Under the pieces are notes generated by a model, which worked only from the letters and a program-made list of their open reading frames with translations, was not told where the DNA came from and searched no databases. Shown here piece by piece: positions 5,213 to 6,508 of a stretch of DNA of 6,508 nt (its first letter is position 1; each line of letters opens with the position of its first letter). The position numbers were made by a program, and so were the translations under genes. This DNA is from CAXSEF01 sp964236585 (lineage in GTDB: Bacteria > Pseudomonadota > Alphaproteobacteria > Acetobacterales > Acetobacteraceae), in NCBI GenBank assembly GCA_964236585.1, contig CAXSFE010000156.1, forward strand, positions 1-6,508. Reading direction: 5' to 3'.

Positions 5213-5799
5213 GACTTGGTCACCGCGGCATAGGCGGCGCTGAACCCGCGCAGGCTGAAGCTGTCCGTGACCTCGGCGCCGTGCGGCCCCGGCGCATGCA
5301 CCACGGCGCGCGACCCGTGCCCCATCGCCACGATCGCCGCGTGCCCGTCGCGGGCAAACGCGTTGCGCTTGCCGTCGGTGTAGAACGCCAGCTTCGCGGC
5401 ATCGACCTGCATCGTCACCGTGGCCGTCGTCGAGAGCGCATAGCCCATGCTGACCGCCACCGCGTCGCGCGCCGTGCCAGGCCGGTCGGTCACCGTCAGC
5501 ACCACGTCGCCCCGCCCCGGCATCCCCGATCCGGCCGGGCTTGCGCGCACGAACGCGTAGCAGGTGGTCTGCCCGCCTTCCTCATGCGTCGCCGCCTGCC
5601 AGTCCTCGAACTTGCCCATCGACTTCGGCCCGCCCGCCGCACGGCCACGCCCGTGCTCGGCCACCCGCTCCGATCCCCCTCGCTCCGACCCACGGTGCTC
5701 CGCGCGCACCGGCGCACGGGCCTGCTGCGCCCGCGACGGCATCGCGATCGCCAGCAGGCACAGGACGGGCGGCAGGGCGGACAGGATACGGGAACGCAT
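5194..5799 (-). CDS. exported invasion-associated locus B (IalB) family protein
   Basis: The product is 201 residues with a signal peptide (about 1-24: basic MRSR, hydrophobic ILSALPPVLCLLAIAM, then SRA before QQ). A charged Gly/Arg/Glu-rich linker (25-58) precedes the domain. Residues 60-197 show the IalB-family pattern: FEDWQAA followed by a cysteine in TTCYAF (Cys80), LTVTDRPG (111-118), VSMGYAL (116-122 region), VTMQVDAAKLAFYTDGKRNAF, VAMGHG, and a final TDSFSLRGFSAAYAAV with Cys197. A Cys80-Cys197 disulfide is plausible in the periplasm. The family is named after a Bartonella invasion factor but is widespread in non-pathogenic alphaproteobacteria; no virulence role is implied. It is the first gene of an operon with rlmN, overlapping it by 19 bases. 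ATG 5799 is chosen because the signal peptide starts there. It lacks a ribosome binding site, and the transcript may be leaderless. Confidence 0.85.
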   Translation of the reverse strand: MRSRILSALPPVLCLLAIAMPSRAQQARAPVRAEHRGSERGGSERVAEHGRGRAAGGPKSMGKFEDWQAATHEEGGQTTCYAFVRASPAGSGMPGRGDVVLTVTDRPGTARDAVAVSMGYALSTTATVTMQVDAAKLAFYTDGKRNAFARDGHAAIVAMGHGSRAVVHAPGPHGAEVTDSFSLRGFSAAYAAVTKSCPARA

Positions 5800-5806
5800 G
5801 GCCGCA

Positions 5807-5836
5807 CAGATACGGTGCCCCACCCCCAGCGGCAAG
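5807..5836 (-). promoter_or_regulatory. candidate promoter giving a leaderless ialB-like/rlmN transcript
   Basis: On the minus strand, CTTGCC (5836-5831) resembles the alphaproteobacterial -35 element CTTGAC. It is followed after 18 bases by TATCTG (5812-5807). Seven bases separate the -10 from the ATG at 5799, so transcription would begin at or next to the start codon. This agrees with the absence of a Shine-Dalgarno sequence. Confidence 0.35.
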
Positions 5837-5911
5837 CATCGCGCCCGTCGTTCACCATCCCGCAACCCCCCTGGCCCAGGATGGCAGGGCACCGCAGGTC
5901 CGAACCGCCGC

Positions 5912-6508
5912 ATGAGCACCGCGCCCCCCGCCGGCCCGCAGCACGCCGCCCCCGCGCCGCTCGCGAAGGCCCTGGCGTGCGCCGCCCGCCGCGACTGGCC
6001 CGCCGCCCGCCTCCTGCTGGAGCAGGCCCTTTCCGACCCCATGACCTGCCAGGACGCCCGGCTCCTGCTCTGGGAGGTGTGCCAGGCGCTCGGCGACCCC
6101 GATGCCGCCCTCGCCCACCTCGACGCCGCCCTGCGCCGCAACCCGCTCACCACCCGCCCCGCCGCAGGCACCCCCCGCCGCCGCGTGCTCGCCCTCGCCA
6201 CCCCCGGCGACTTCCAGGCCAACCTGCCCCTCGGCCCCCTGCTCGACGCCGGCACCGAGCTGCACACGCTCTGGCTGCGCGACCCCGCCGCCATCCTCGC
6301 CGACCCCCTGGCCGCCACCGCCGGCCACGTCCCGCTCTTCGACTGCGCCTTCGTCGCCATCGCCGAGGACGACCGCCACGCCCCCGCCCTGGCCGCCGCC
6401 GACGCCCTCGTCCGCGCCCTCGGCCGCCCGTCGATCAACCGCGGCGCCGCGGTTGCCGCCGCCTCGCGCACCGGCGCCGCCGCCCTGCTCGCGGACCTGT
6501 CCGACGCC
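5912..6508 (+). CDS. partial CDS: TPR-like N-terminus followed by a probable ATP-grasp-type pre-domain
   Basis: The frame is open from ATG 5912 to the window end (199 residues, C-terminus missing). Residues 17-78 form paired amphipathic helices resembling two tetratricopeptide repeats (RDWPAARLLLEQAL, then GDPDAALAHLDAALRRNP). After a short basic linker, RRVLALATPGDFQANLPLGP (89-108) starts an alpha/beta segment. It continues with FDCAFVAIAEDDRHAP (143-158), GRPSINRG (171-178) and SRTGAAALLADL (185-196). From memory this order resembles TPR proteins whose C-terminal half is ATP-grasp-like, where a 'Rossmann' pre-domain ends in a Pro-x-x-Asn motif followed by Ser-Arg. The catalytic half lies outside the window, so activity cannot be judged. 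The gene diverges from the ialB-like gene with a 112-bp spacer. No clear ribosome binding site is seen. Codons are overwhelmingly C-ending, as in the other plus-strand genes. Confidence 0.75.
   Translation, partial: MSTAPPAGPQHAAPAPLAKALACAARRDWPAARLLLEQALSDPMTCQDARLLLWEVCQALGDPDAALAHLDAALRRNPLTTRPAAGTPRRRVLALATPGDFQANLPLGPLLDAGTELHTLWLRDPAAILADPLAATAGHVPLFDCAFVAIAEDDRHAPALAAADALVRALGRPSINRGAAVAAASRTGAAALLADLSDA

Noticed and set aside
3770..5233. 487-codon plus-strand open frame
   Set aside because: Antisense to rlmN, whose motifs are unambiguous; the product is Arg/His/Pro-rich.
5800..6471. N-terminal extension of the ialB-like frame up to 6471
   Set aside because: The added residues are Arg/Ala-rich and antisense to the TPR-like gene. 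The signal peptide begins at the ATG at 5799.
1..6508. CRISPR arrays, tRNA or rRNA genes
   Set aside because: No regularly spaced identical repeats and no tRNA T-loop or acceptor pattern or rRNA-like segment were seen.

Overview
The window is very GC-rich and densely coding. The combination of ArgG, RlmN and an IalB-like exported protein, together with strongly G/C-ending codons, suggests an alphaproteobacterium, probably of the Rhodospirillales/Acetobacteraceae type. That placement is inferred from gene content and composition, with no database search behind it. The + strand is C-rich even inside minus-strand genes, which suggests that argG, rlmN and the ialB-like gene lie on the leading strand.

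Layout, left to right. (1) Bases 1-117 may hold the start of a minus-strand gene just downstream of argG. (2) argG (143-1456, minus) encodes argininosuccinate synthase of the arginine pathway. It has an unusual glycine-rich N-terminal extension, and a clear ribosome binding site supports the upstream start. (3) A 190-bp divergent spacer carries a candidate argG promoter. (4) Two plus-strand genes follow. One (1647-2420) encodes a single-pass membrane protein with a DUF2786-like N-terminal segment, a helical linker, a membrane helix and a C-terminal bacterial SH3 domain. The other (2422-3606) encodes a secreted alpha/beta hydrolase with an added N-terminal two-cysteine domain. (5) A gene-free stretch of about 350 bp (3607-3958) lies between convergent genes. 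(6) The ialB-like gene (5194-5799) and rlmN (3959-5212) form an overlapping minus-strand operon. (7) A divergent plus-strand gene starting at 5912 runs off the window end; it has a TPR-like start and resembles the N-terminal half of TPR/ATP-grasp-type proteins.

The most interesting structure is non-coding. The hydrolase gene is bracketed by two inverted copies of a compact hairpin-array element (2431-2549 and 3614-3748). Each is bounded by GCAAGG and CCTTGC and contains five hairpins in the same order. Only the first hairpin and its flanks are conserved in sequence (24 of 25 bases). The other four stems differ in sequence but remain base-paired, so selection or mobility appears to preserve the fold. 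The left copy lies where the hydrolase start codon and upstream leader should be, so its reading frame appears to run through the repeat and has no good start codon. A second small repeat family (3837-3908) lies beyond the right copy.

Most of the genes are housekeeping or envelope functions with no shared pathway. The hairpin-array element and its invasion of a gene's 5' end are the parts most worth following up.
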